NCBI GenBank assembly: GCA_024280335.1
Contig: JAJRQI010000026.1
Coordinates: 1-33,402 of the forward strand
Length of the DNA stretch: 33,402 bases
Source: Deltaproteobacteria bacterium
Lineage (GTDB): Bacteria > Desulfobacterota > Desulfuromonadia > Desulfuromonadales > Geopsychrobacteraceae
Direction: 5' to 3'
The translations under genes were made by a program, and so were the position numbers. Shown one piece after another: positions 1 through 8,188 of this stretch (position 1 is its first letter; every line of letters begins with the position of its first letter). The notes under the pieces are model-generated. The model did no database searches. It had not been told where the DNA came from and worked only from the letters and a program-made list of their open reading frames with translations.

Positions 1-167
1 ACTTTGTTCAGTAGAGTCTTGATCAGCATTGCTTCTCTTTCGTGGAATGGATTGGTTCTCGCAAATCCATCCTAACCCCACTGGGGGAAGCAATGCTCTA
101 TTTTTTACCGCCGCCTACCCACAGATTCTGCGGAGGAGGCAGAAATATTTCCTATTCAGACAGCCAA

Positions 168-602
168 TCACTTCAAGCACTTATGGCAGGTTCCATAAAC
201 AACAACATTCTTTCTCTCAATCCGTCCCCAGCTATGCACCTCTTCCGGGAGCGCGGCCTCATCCATAAACTGCCAGTGAAAGTCGATGATCTCCTTACAG
301 TCACGGCAGATCAGGTGATGATGCAACAGCTGCGCGACCTCAAAGCGCGCCTGACTTTCCACCGTTTGAACTTTGTGGATCAAGCCATGGCTGGCAAAAG
401 TACCGAGGGTCCGATAGACCGTATCGAGCGAGAGGGTCGGCATCCCCTTGACCAGGCGCTGATGAAGGGTTTCAGCCGAGGGGTGATCAGTCGCTTTGGC
501 CAGCTCACGAAAAATCTCCAACCGCTGGGGAGTCAAGCGCAGCTCTGCCTTGCGACAGGCGTGCTCAAAAGCGGTTAATTGTTGTTTGAACGTATGTTCC
601 AT
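168..602 (-). CDS. Fur-family regulator, PerR-like
   Basis: A Fur-superfamily metal- or peroxide-sensing repressor of 144 residues. The N-terminal winged helix contains LRLTPQRLEIFREL and LSLDTVYRTLGTFASHGLI, typical of the family DNA-recognition region. The C-terminal dimerisation half has two CxxC pairs (C99/C102 and C139/C142), the structural zinc site. After the first pair comes KEIIDF: an Asp at this place is found in PerR, where Fur usually has Glu, so a peroxide sensor is the better guess. A GTG 15 bases upstream (617) is an alternative start. I prefer the ATG at 602 because it lies about 35 bases after the predicted transcription start. The family is certain; the sensed signal and the targets are inferred. 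No peroxide-defence gene is in the window. Confidence 0.9.
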   Translation of the reverse strand: MEHTFKQQLTAFEHACRKAELRLTPQRLEIFRELAKATDHPSAETLHQRLVKGMPTLSLDTVYRTLGTFASHGLIHKVQTVESQARFEVAQLLHHHLICRDCKEIIDFHWQFMDEAALPEEVHSWGRIERKNVVVYGTCHKCLK

Positions 603-621
603 GAAGTATCGCCGCACACTA

Positions 622-636
622 TAAGAATTATTCCTA
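622..636. promoter_or_regulatory. Fur/PerR-type 7-1-7 box, probable autoregulation
   Basis: TAAGAAT-T-ATTCCTA is a 7-1-7 inverted repeat with six of seven arm positions matching, the layout of Fur and PerR boxes. It covers the predicted transcription start just downstream of the -10 element, so a bound repressor would block initiation. Binding by the adjacent gene product is inferred. Confidence 0.55.
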
Positions 637-644
637 GGTACAAG

Positions 645-672
645 ATTATATCGACCAGCCCTGAGATGTCAA
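645..672 (-). promoter_or_regulatory. Sigma70 promoter of the Fur-like gene
   Basis: Read on the minus strand, a perfect TTGACA (667-672) and a perfect TATAAT (645-650) are separated by 16 bases. Transcription should start near 637, about 35 bases before the ATG at 602. Both hexamers are exact consensus matches, so the gene is probably strongly expressed unless repressed. Confidence 0.8.
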
Positions 673-715
673 GACTGAGGGGACAAATATGACTTGCCTA
701 GTTGCTATTCAGCTG

Positions 716-822
716 GATGGCCTCGGGGTGTCCACTCCAAGGGTGTCTGTCGCCCGGATGGCGACAGTCAAGCCCCATGGATGGGTGCATGCGACCCTTG
801 GAGTGGGCAGCGCGAGGTCATC
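716..822 (+). promoter_or_regulatory. Structured leader RNA upstream of molybdoenzyme gene
   Basis: Several nested helices fold here. Helix 1 pairs 716-725 with 813-822 (10 bp, one G-U). Helix 2 pairs 730-744 with 794-808 (15 bp, one G-U). Inside is a perfect 8-bp hairpin, 747-754 with 760-767, and a short one near 774-785. The fold resembles a multi-helix junction and ends about 98 bases before the ATG at 920. It lies upstream of the predicted minus-strand promoter, so it is not part of the Fur-like transcript. Position before a molybdopterin enzyme suggests a Moco-type riboswitch or attenuator. That is inference; it could also be a small repeat element. Confidence 0.5.
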
Positions 823-919
823 CTTCCGGGTGCTGAACAGTTACCTTGCCTAAAAACAGATTTGTAGTATTCTGCGAACCTGTCCTGACCATGAAGCCAC
901 TATCGCTGAGGAGCCTGAC

Positions 920-2926
920 ATGCCCGCTGAAATCAAACGCTCGGTTTGTCCCTACGATTGCCCCGACGCTTGCGGCCTGCTGGTCGAGGTGGAAGATGAT
1001 CGCGCCGTCAGCGTCAGCGGCGATCCGGAGCATCCCTACACCCGCGGCTTTCTTTGCGCAAAGATGAATCGCTACCAGCAGACCGTCCACTCGCCGCGCC
1101 GGCTGACCGAACCGCTGCTGCGGACCGGCGCCAAGGGGTCAGGAGAATTCCGGCCGATCTCCTGGGACGAGGCGATTGCGCGGATCGCCGCACGCTGGCG
1201 GAAAATCATCGATCAGCACGGCGCCGAAGCGATCCTCCCCTACTCCTACGCCGGAACCATGGGGACCGTGCAACGCAACGCCGGGCACCCCTTCTTCCAC
1301 CGCTTGGGGGCCTCACTGTTGGAACGAACCATCTGCGCCTCGGCCAAAGGGGTCGGCTGGGAAGCAGTAATGGGTGACAGCCCGGCACCCCATCCGGACC
1401 AGGTCTATCAGAGCGATCTGGTGATCCTCTGGGGCAGTAATGCAGCTGCCACCAATATCCATACCCTGCCCGGAATAAAGGCAGCGCAAAAAAAAGGGGC
1501 CGAGGTCTGGTTGATCGAGACCTACGAAACGCCGACCGCAGCGGTTGCCGATCAGACCTTCCTAGTCAAACCGGGCAGTGACGGCGCGCTGGCGTTGGGA
1601 CTGATGCATCTGCTGGTGCGCGAAAATTTGCTTGACGACAATTTTCTTGCACAACAGGTGCAGGGTTTTGCCGAACTGCAGCAGCAGATTCTGCCAGGCT
1701 ACCCACCGGAGGAAGTCAGTCGGATAACCGGGCTGCCGGTTGCGCTGCTGGAGCAGATGGCCGCTGATTACGGACGGGCAGCCGCCCCCTACATCATCCT
1801 CGGCAGCGGCCTGTCGCGCTACACCAACGGGGCGATGACGGTCCGCAGCATCGTTGCTCTGCCGGCGCTGATCGGTGCCTACGGCAAACCGGGGGCCGGC
1901 TGTTTCTGCAGTATCAGCACCGGAGCCGCCTTCAATATGGAGACGTTGCTGCGCGAAGATTTCCTCACCAGTAAGCCGCGCAGCATCAACATGAACCAGC
2001 TGGGTAACGCCCTGAACCAGCTCAATGATCCGCCAGTCGCCGGACTTTACGTCTATCACGCCAACCCGGCGGCGGTCACCCCGGATCAGAATCTGGTATT
2101 GGCAGGTCTGGCCCGCGAGGATCTGTTCACCGTGGTCCATGAACGCTTCATGACCGACAGCGCCCGTTATGCCGATATTGTCCTGCCAGCCTGTTCGTCG
2201 CTGGAGACCAGCGACATCTACCGTTCCTACGGCCACTACTGCATGCAACGAACCTGGCCAGTCATCCCGGCCGTCGGCCAGAGCAAATCGAACTGGCAGG
2301 TCTTTGCGCTGCTGGCAGAGGCAATGGGTTTTGACGAGCCATTCTTTAAGCAAAGCGCCGAAGAGCTGATCGAACAGCTGCTGGCCACACCCAGTCCGCT
2401 GCGCAAGGGGATCGACAGGGCAGCACTGGCGGCCGGTAAAGCGGTGGAATTCAGCCTGCCGGAAAACAACCCGCGCTTCGCCACACCGAGCGGCAAGATA
2501 GAAATCCTCAATCCGCAGCTCGCTGAGCCCCTGCCCCGCTACCTGCCGCCGCACCAGGGCAACTACCCGCTGCGGCTGATGACCGCCCCCTCGCTGCACG
2601 CGCTCAACTCTACCTTCTACGAGCGGGATGAACTGCGCGAAAAACAGGGTGCAATGTCTCTGCAAATGAGCCCGCAAGACGCCCGGCAGCGTGGGCTGTC
2701 AGCGGGGCAGTCGATTTACGCCTTCAATGAGTTGGGAGAAGTCACCTTCATTCTGCAGATCACCAAGAAGGTGCCAAGCGGTGTGGTGGTTGCTGAAGGA
2801 GTCTGGTGGCTGGAGTTCGCCCCCGGCAAACGATCGGTCAACGCCCTGACCTCGCAACGACTGACCGACCGGGGTAACGGCAGTACCTTTTACGACAATT
2901 GCGTCGATGTCCGGGCAAGGGAATAG
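920..2926 (+). CDS. Molybdopterin oxidoreductase (COG0243 type)
   Basis: A 668-residue catalytic subunit of the DMSO reductase superfamily, using a bis-molybdopterin guanine dinucleotide (Mo or W) centre. The N terminus has four cysteines for a [4Fe-4S] cluster: C10, C14, C18 and C46 (CPYDCPDACG ... GFLCAKM). The catalytic domain follows, with LVILWGSNAAATNIHT as a pterin-binding stretch. The last ~120 residues form the dinucleotide-binding beta domain (NSTFYERDEL ... EGVWW). C139 in RTICASAKG is in the right area for the metal ligand, but this is unproven. There is no Tat signal, so the enzyme should be cytoplasmic. No FeS or membrane partner is next to it, so it resembles stand-alone members of the family. 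A GAGG ribosome site precedes the ATG. The substrate is unknown. Confidence 0.9.
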   Translation: MPAEIKRSVCPYDCPDACGLLVEVEDDRAVSVSGDPEHPYTRGFLCAKMNRYQQTVHSPRRLTEPLLRTGAKGSGEFRPISWDEAIARIAARWRKIIDQHGAEAILPYSYAGTMGTVQRNAGHPFFHRLGASLLERTICASAKGVGWEAVMGDSPAPHPDQVYQSDLVILWGSNAAATNIHTLPGIKAAQKKGAEVWLIETYETPTAAVADQTFLVKPGSDGALALGLMHLLVRENLLDDNFLAQQVQGFAELQQQILPGYPPEEVSRITGLPVALLEQMAADYGRAAAPYIILGSGLSRYTNGAMTVRSIVALPALIGAYGKPGAGCFCSISTGAAFNMETLLREDFLTSKPRSINMNQLGNALNQLNDPPVAGLYVYHANPAAVTPDQNLVLAGLAREDLFTVVHERFMTDSARYADIVLPACSSLETSDIYRSYGHYCMQRTWPVIPAVGQSKSNWQVFALLAEAMGFDEPFFKQSAEELIEQLLATPSPLRKGIDRAALAAGKAVEFSLPENNPRFATPSGKIEILNPQLAEPLPRYLPPHQGNYPLRLMTAPSLHALNSTFYERDELREKQGAMSLQMSPQDARQRGLSAGQSIYAFNELGEVTFILQITKKVPSGVVVAEGVWWLEFAPGKRSVNALTSQRLTDRGNGSTFYDNCVDVRARE

Positions 2927-2935
2927 ATAACAGGA

Positions 2936-3889
2936 GTGGTCGAGGTAAAAACTGAAAAAACCGCCGCCGCCGATAAAGCCCGACAGGGCGTCTGGTTCGG
3001 TCTGGCCGCCTACACGATCTGGGGTTCCTTCCCGCTGTTCTTCAAGGCTCTGCACGGAGCGGCGCCGCTGGAGATCGTCTCTCACCGGATCTTCTGGTCA
3101 GTGGTGTTCCTGCTTGCGCTGCTCGGCGTCCGACGGCAGCTCGGCAGTATCGGGGAGACATTCAAGGATCGCAGCACCCTGCTGACGCTGTGTGGATCGA
3201 CTCTGTTGATCGCCACCAACTGGCTGGTTTTCATCTATGCCGTGCAACGCGGTGAGGTGCTGCAATCGAGCCTCGGCTACTTCATCACCCCGCTGCTCAG
3301 CGTTCTGCTCGGCTTTCTGTTCTTGCGCGAACGCTTGACCCGCTGGCAACAACTGAGTGTGCTGCTGGCGCTGCTCGGGGTACTGAACCTGAGCTTGCGC
3401 CACGGCCAGTTCCCCTGGATCGCTTTGGTGCTGGCCGCATCGTTCGGCCTCTACGGCCTGTTGCGCAAGCTGGCGAAAGTGGAAGCAATGGTCGGCCTGA
3501 CAGTGGAAACCTTACTGTTGGCCCCCTTTGCCCTCGGCTACATCCTCTATCTGGGCAAGCTGCAGCAGGGCAGTTTTCTGGTCGGTTCGCTGCGGCTCGA
3601 CCTGTTGCTGCCGCTCTCCGGGGTGGTGACCGCCATCCCGCTGCTGCTGTTTGTCGGTGCGGCCCGGCGGCTGCAACTGGCCACCGTCGGCTTTCTCCAG
3701 TACATTACGCCGAGCCTGCACTTTCTCCTGGCGGTGGTTCTCTACCGTGAACCCTTTTCGCAGGGGCACCTGGTCAGCTTTCTGTTTATCTGGTTCGGGC
3801 TGGCCATCTACTCGGCCGATGCGCTCTGGAAAAACCGGACAAGCTTCAACGTTCGGCCAGGTTCTAATAACCGCTACTCTGTCGATTGA
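2936..3889 (+). CDS. rarD: EamA-family permease, RarD type
   Basis: A 317-residue inner-membrane protein with about ten hydrophobic segments and the two tandem EamA repeats of the drug/metabolite transporter superfamily. The opening RQGVWFGLAAYTIWGSFPLFFK matches the RarD subgroup, originally linked to chloramphenicol resistance in other bacteria. The natural substrate is not known. The only usable start is a GTG nine bases after the stop of the upstream enzyme and in the same frame. The AGGAG sequence overlaps this GTG, so initiation probably depends on translation arriving from upstream. The 3' end overlaps the convergent TIR gene by 26 bases. Confidence 0.88.
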   Translation: MVEVKTEKTAAADKARQGVWFGLAAYTIWGSFPLFFKALHGAAPLEIVSHRIFWSVVFLLALLGVRRQLGSIGETFKDRSTLLTLCGSTLLIATNWLVFIYAVQRGEVLQSSLGYFITPLLSVLLGFLFLRERLTRWQQLSVLLALLGVLNLSLRHGQFPWIALVLAASFGLYGLLRKLAKVEAMVGLTVETLLLAPFALGYILYLGKLQQGSFLVGSLRLDLLLPLSGVVTAIPLLLFVGAARRLQLATVGFLQYITPSLHFLLAVVLYREPFSQGHLVSFLFIWFGLAIYSADALWKNRTSFNVRPGSNNRYSVD

Positions 3890-5072
3890 GTAAAATCCTG
3901 CCGAACAGGCCGGTACTGTGATTGGTAAAGACCGCATTCATCGTCTTGCCTTCAGCAACCATCTCCAGCGAGAAGATGCCGCTGGTGCCATCGGCCAGAG
4001 AGTAGTTGAAACTTAGCGGCCGGGAACCGTCGAGCAGCCCCTGACCGGTCATCATCTGCACGCCGAACTGATTCAATCCGGATACCTGTACGGTATTTCC
4101 ATACTGTGCAAACAGGTAGGTCATGCCGTCGCTGCCCTGCCAACGACCGGCGATACTGTCGGCTTGAGGCGCGCGCCTGCTGGCGGTTTCGCGCGTCTGC
4201 ATCGTATCAAGCCGGCTGGAAACAGCCTTGCCCCATGATCCCTGGGTCGGTTTCTCCGCCGAAGGTGCCGGGGAGCTCGGAACCAGTGCAGCCGGGTACT
4301 GCCCGATCAGCATCAACATCAACAGCACCGCAGAGGCAATGCTGCCGATCGCCAGCCCCCGCCCGCCGGACTTTTTCATTTTAACATCATACCAGCCGGC
4401 CACGCCGAAGATCAGTGCAATCACTGCCATAACCAGCGCCCCGATGATCGACTCAGAATCACTGAACCCTTCGGCAAACAAGGTAAACATCAGCAGCAGC
4501 GAGAGCACCAGAGCGACAATCGCCTTGACGTTTTTCTTGCTGCCGGGTGCCTTGTTTTTTTCGTCGTCTGCTTTTCGCTGTCCTTGGTCGGGAGGGCCGA
4601 CCACTTTTTCCAGTACGGCCATCAGTTTATTGCAATCGAATTGCCAGCGTTGATCGCTCAGTTCATGGGCGTTGCGCCGTGCCAGCTTGACCATCTCTTC
4701 GGGAAGATCCTTGGATGAGGGCATCACCGCCCCCTTGACCAGAATCGGAAAGACCCGCACGTCCCTTCTGAGCGCGGCACTGGTTTCGATACGGATAAAA
4801 TCGTCCGGATCATCCAGCCGCCGGTTGCCGCCGGCATCCCGGCAGTCAAGCCAGTCCTTGCCGATCAAGACCAGAAAGGTATCGCAGCTGTTGAGCGCCT
4901 TTTCGATAGAGTCGACAAAATCGACTCCCGGTTCGATACTGGAGATATCCATAAAGACCCGGTCTTTGCCGAAATGATCCTTGATGTGATCGAACAGCCG
5001 ACCGGCATAACCGGAACTATCCTCACGCCGGTAGCTGATAAAGATTCGTCCCTTGGGCGTCTGCTTTCTCAT
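3864..5072 (-). CDS. TIR-domain membrane protein with DUF4190-like segment
   Basis: A 402-residue protein in three parts. Residues 8-160 are a bacterial TIR domain: RIFISYRREDSSGYAGRL, then VFMDISSIEPGVDF, then DDFIRIETSAAL, where E96 is in the place of the catalytic Glu of NAD-cleaving TIRs. Residues 183-260 contain about three membrane helices arranged like DUF4190. Residues 305-402 are a beta-rich tail beginning IAGRWQGSDGMTYLF, possibly lipocalin-like. Its side of the membrane is uncertain. The ATG is 15 bases after the SLATT gene with GGAGGG in between, so the two are co-transcribed. Known TIR enzymes cleave NAD+ or make cyclic ADP-ribose signals. An anti-phage or stress role is inferred from the family and the neighbours. 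Confidence 0.88.
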   Translation of the reverse strand: MRKQTPKGRIFISYRREDSSGYAGRLFDHIKDHFGKDRVFMDISSIEPGVDFVDSIEKALNSCDTFLVLIGKDWLDCRDAGGNRRLDDPDDFIRIETSAALRRDVRVFPILVKGAVMPSSKDLPEEMVKLARRNAHELSDQRWQFDCNKLMAVLEKVVGPPDQGQRKADDEKNKAPGSKKNVKAIVALVLSLLLMFTLFAEGFSDSESIIGALVMAVIALIFGVAGWYDVKMKKSGGRGLAIGSIASAVLLMLMLIGQYPAALVPSSPAPSAEKPTQGSWGKAVSSRLDTMQTRETASRRAPQADSIAGRWQGSDGMTYLFAQYGNTVQVSGLNQFGVQMMTGQGLLDGSRPLSFNYSLADGTSGIFSLEMVAEGKTMNAVFTNHSTGLFGRILLNRQSSGY

Positions 5073-5087
5073 GGCCGTACCCTCCCG

Positions 5088-5525
5088 TCAGCTCTTCTTT
5101 GTCTTGTCCTTCTGTTGTTTAACGTACTGAGTCCACTTGGAGTTTTCCTGCGAAATCAACCCTTCCACGGTCTCGACCAAAACCTGAAAAGCATCCCCGC
5201 CGTCGTAGGGGCTGGTCTGGGTCAAGAAGAGATACTTCTGATGCTTGAGGGTTTCAGCAGTGGTGCGATACTCGATCCAGTTCTCCTGAAACTTGAACAG
5301 GGCAAAGGCCCCGGAAATCACCGCGATCGCCACCCCGACCACAGCCACCACATGGCTCATAAAGGCAAAATCGGCAATAAACCCAGTCAGTAGAGGAATA
5401 CTGGCGGCAGCAATTACCTCCAGCAAACGCAGCCGTTTGTACAAACGCTGATTCCAGCCGCTCTTGCGATCATACCAGTCGATCTGATCCTCCAACCGCT
5501 CCTGCAGATACCGTTCGAGATCCAT
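5088..5525 (-). CDS. SLATT/DUF4231 two-helix membrane protein
   Basis: A 145-residue protein of the SLATT superfamily (DUF4231). It opens with MDLERYLQERLEDQIDWYDR, has two membrane helices (about LLEVIAAASIPLLTG and VVGVAIAVISGAFALF), then a helical tail including ENWIEYRTTAETLKHQKYLF. SLATT proteins are proposed membrane effectors or pores in nucleotide-signalling conflict systems. The frame stays open to an ATG at 5660, but I prefer the ATG at 5525 because a GAGGG site lies seven bases before it and family members begin this way. It is the first gene of a two-gene unit with the TIR protein. Confidence 0.82.
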   Translation of the reverse strand: MDLERYLQERLEDQIDWYDRKSGWNQRLYKRLRLLEVIAAASIPLLTGFIADFAFMSHVVAVVGVAIAVISGAFALFKFQENWIEYRTTAETLKHQKYLFLTQTSPYDGGDAFQVLVETVEGLISQENSKWTQYVKQQKDKTKKS

Positions 5526-5668
5526 AAACAAACCCTCACTGCCGGCAAGCATACCCTTCCGGGCGTCGCTACTCATTAACAGTTTAACAGGGACCAACGA
5601 AGTTGCTTTCAACCTGAGACTTCCGATTGACTCATCTGCCGAATTAAGGTAAACATTCAAACCTCTTC

Positions 5669-5744
5669 GCCGCTGTAGCTCATTTGGTAGAGCAGTTCAC
5701 TCGTAATGATCAGGTAGCTGGTTCAACTCCAGTCAGCGGCTCCA
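5669..5744 (+). tRNA. tRNA-Thr (anticodon CGU)
   Basis: A complete 76-base cloverleaf. The acceptor stem GCCGCTG/CAGCGGC is perfect, the D arm is GCTC/GAGC, the anticodon loop CTCGTAA gives anticodon CGU for ACG codons, and the T arm has TTCAACT. CCA is encoded. The anticodon stem has one T-T mismatch at the second pair (28-42), which is unusual but tolerated. It has its own terminator. tRNA genes are common integration sites, and defence-type genes lie on both sides here. Confidence 0.95.
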
Positions 5745-5750
5745 GTAAAA

Positions 5751-5797
5751 AAAACAGGCACTCGCAAGTTATTTGCGAGTGCCTGTTTTTTTATTTT
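5751..5797 (+). terminator. Rho-independent terminator after tRNA-Thr
   Basis: A perfect 17-bp stem pairs 5751-5767 with 5773-5789 around a GTTAT loop, followed by a T-rich tract. It begins six bases after the tRNA CCA end. Confidence 0.93.
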
Positions 5798-5850
5798 CCC
5801 GGTGCGGGAATTACCGTTGTAACCGGTCACACATCTGATATGCTCCAGCA

Positions 5851-7140
5851 TCAATTGATCCGACTGTACAAACTCTCCCCCCGCCCCCAATAGGCATCAT
5901 AGACATGCTGGTAGACATGCTCGCAGCGCAGGTCATAATATCACTTCGAGTACACCTCGGGCAGTTCATCAAGGACGATCTCGATAGTCTGTCGCACGGC
6001 AGCGCGGGTCATCTCCTTCTTGCGCCAGTCTAGAACCAGCTTCTCCTGCTTTAACTTTTCCAGCAGCTGACTTGCCACCCCCTTCACCTGTCGCCGCTCT
6101 TTGTCGGTTAATTCCGGCGGTGGCCTGAATAGCAGATCGAAAACGGCCAGCTCTTCTTCGGAGATTTCTTCCCGGACGTGACGACGCTCTTCTTCTTTAA
6201 GGTCTTGCGCAAACTTGATTAGCTCGGCAAAGCTCTCCTCTATGTTTCGCGCCCCACTGTTGTACTCATCGATCAACCGCTGGAACCGCTCCAGATAGTC
6301 CATGCGAGAACGGTTCAGAGATAGCAGCAATTTCAGTTTTTGCGCCAGGGCGGCCTTCAGCTTTTCAATCTCGGTACGCTTCTTCCCCTTGTCGAATTGC
6401 TTCTTCAGGGTCTCGAAGTCGATCTGCGAGATATCTACCGAGCCGTACCCGGTCTCTGAGGGATCACGGATGATATAGCCTTCAGCAGCAATCGATTCGT
6501 CGAGCAGCCCTTCGACCTGCTCCATCACTGCGGAGATATCGACCTCGGGATCGAGTGACTTGATCGCCTCGGCGATATTGATGATCACCGCCCGTTTGGG
6601 TCCGAACTCATTGGCTGCCGGATCGGGCAGGATTGCCCTGTAGATCCGTTTCACCCAGTTGGCAAGGCCCATGTAGGCTTTCCTTGAATCTTCGCTGTAC
6701 AGGATCGCCTCGACCGCTTCATCACGCTGCGCAATGTAGTCAAAATCTTTGGCAGACAACAAAGAGCTCAGATCAACTCCGCGTTGTTTGAGAAAGTTTT
6801 CCGTTTCCGTCAGCTTCTCACGCAATCGATCCACCAGGAACGACTTAACCTTGACCGGGCATTCCCCTTCCTTAATGTCGTCACCGGACACCGAACCGTA
6901 AATGCCACGGGTCAGTTCTTCAATAGCGAGGTCGAGAGCCTGCTGAGGCAGGGAGGGGTTGAGCTTTTTCAGGGCAGCGAGCAGTTTGGGGCGCAGCACA
7001 ATTTCGGCAGTCGTTTCGCGGCCCAGAGTGCCCTCTGATCCCAGAACCTCCTCGTAACAATCGAGCGAGGTCCAGCCCTGCGATTCAAACAGGCCGACAA
7101 CGGCTTTTTCAAGTGAACCTTCGGAGAATGGTCCCGCCAC
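5851..7140 (-). pseudogene. hsdR: Type I restriction HsdR remnant, internal deletion and stop
   Basis: Residues 1-79 match the N terminus of HsdR (LEKAVVGLFESQGW, RPKLLAALKKLNP, AIEELTR). From about residue 87 (SGDDIKEGECPVK) the protein continues as the C-terminal helical region of HsdR (RAILPDPAANEF, SIAAEGYIIRDP, ERFQRLIDEYNSGARN, KEKLVLDWRKK-like end). The nuclease and helicase middle of about 600 residues is missing, but the frame is kept across the junction near 6900. An in-frame TGA at 5941-5943 then cuts off the conserved tail. The same frame continues after it as CEHVYQHVYDAYWG to a stop at 5851. The 399-residue open frame has no motor or nuclease and cannot restrict. It might still be expressed, but two lesions point to decay. 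Confidence 0.85.
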
Positions 7141-7150
7141 TGGTGCCCCC

Positions 7151-7597
7151 CTATGAATTCAACTGCAGATCAGAGCGATGTTTACCCAGCCAGGTGTCAA
7201 CATCTTTGAGCAGAGTTTGCGCTTCGGCAATGCAGGCATCGGTTGCCGCCTGATCGACATAGCTGCCCATGTAGTCCGCCGCGTTGCTCTTGCGCCGCAG
7301 CGCATCCAGAACCACGACCCGTTTTCGATCCAGACCGAGCGATTTCGGCAGGGTCTGGATCATCGTCATGTGATGCCCGGCTCCGCTGCCGGGGCGAAAG
7401 CCGTTGGCCAGCAGGGCAATCATGGAAAGCTGCATGATCGCCTTGTAAGCTGCATCGAAACGGGTTTTCAGGCTGATCGCCTCAACCTGCGCGTCGGCCA
7501 GGTTGCGCCGTACAGCCGTCAGCAGCGCCCGTATCTCATCCGCCGTGGCTTCATGTTCTTTGAGCTGTCCGGTCGCCAACAAGTTTTGCAAAGTCAT
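7151..7597 (-). CDS. HEPN-domain protein, probable toxin of MNT/HEPN pair
   Basis: A 148-residue, mostly helical HEPN-like protein. The likely active motif is FRPGSGAGHH, an R-X6-H arrangement found in HEPN ribonucleases, with a following helix. The gene overlaps the end of the nucleotidyltransferase gene by 47 bases when started at the ATG at 7597 (MTLQNLLATG). An ATG at 7615 is possible but lacks a good ribosome site. In known pairs HEPN is an RNA-cleaving toxin silenced by AMP transfer from the MNT partner. That role is inferred here. Confidence 0.72.
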   Translation of the reverse strand: MTLQNLLATGQLKEHEATADEIRALLTAVRRNLADAQVEAISLKTRFDAAYKAIMQLSMIALLANGFRPGSGAGHHMTMIQTLPKSLGLDRKRVVVLDALRRKSNAADYMGSYVDQAATDACIAEAQTLLKDVDTWLGKHRSDLQLNS

Positions 7598-8171
7598 CAG
7601 CCCCCCCCATGACATAGATTTTGGTTTCTTTTACGACCCGCTGTAAAAAGGGATCGGAAGTGCATTTTTCGCTGAACTCAGCAGACCGCATGATCACCGG
7701 ATTGATTTCGCGACCCAACCGTTCGTGCAGATCGGCCAGCGCCTCGACAATCACGGGGAAAGAGGTCTCGCCCAACACAAACAGATCGATATCGCTGGCG
7801 CTGCGTTCTGTGCCCTGAGCGACCGAGCCGAACACAAAGGCCAGCTCGACCTGATCTGCCAACGGCAGCAGGGCGGCGCGAAGCACATCGGCCAGCCCGG
7901 AGGTTTTACGGAAGATGCCCGCCAGTTCGTTAAAGATCGGGCTCTGGCGGTTGGCCTGATAATAGACCTGACGGCCCTCTTTGGTCCGCAGCAGCAGTTC
8001 GGCCCGCGCCAGCAGGGTCAGCTCGCGATGCAGCGAACCGGCCGGAACGCCGGTGAGCCGTGCGATACCCCGCACATGAAAGCGCTCGTCCGGGCGCAGC
8101 AGCAGTAAAGCGAGCACCTGGCGGCGGTAGGCACCGAAGAGTAATTCTGCTGGTTGTGGTTGGTTGAGCAT
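7551..8171 (-). CDS. HTH-fused minimal nucleotidyltransferase antitoxin
   Basis: A 206-residue fusion. Residues 10-75 are an ArsR-like winged helix (ERFHVRGIARLTGVPAGSLHREL). Residues 105-190 are a minimal nucleotidyltransferase with G115-S116-X10-D127-I-D129, the GSX10DXD signature of MntA-type antitoxins, which add AMP to the HEPN toxin. The gene has an AGGAGA site five bases before the ATG. The HTH suggests autoregulation through the inverted repeat just upstream. The last codons cross a run of eight G (7601-7608 on the plus strand as C), a place prone to slippage. Confidence 0.82.
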   Translation of the reverse strand: MLNQPQPAELLFGAYRRQVLALLLLRPDERFHVRGIARLTGVPAGSLHRELTLLARAELLLRTKEGRQVYYQANRQSPIFNELAGIFRKTSGLADVLRAALLPLADQVELAFVFGSVAQGTERSASDIDLFVLGETSFPVIVEALADLHERLGREINPVIMRSAEFSEKCTSDPFLQRVVKETKIYVMGGADDFAKLVGDRTAQRT

Positions 8172-8188
8172 GTAAATCTCCTGCTTAC

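Noticed and set aside
1562-2677. 371-residue open frame on the minus strand
   Set aside because: Antisense to the molybdopterin oxidoreductase, without recognisable domains.
5941-5943. Selenocysteine codon (TGA) in the HsdR frame
   Set aside because: HsdR proteins have no selenocysteine, the gene already has a large deletion, and no SECIS-like hairpin is evident. A nonsense mutation is simpler.
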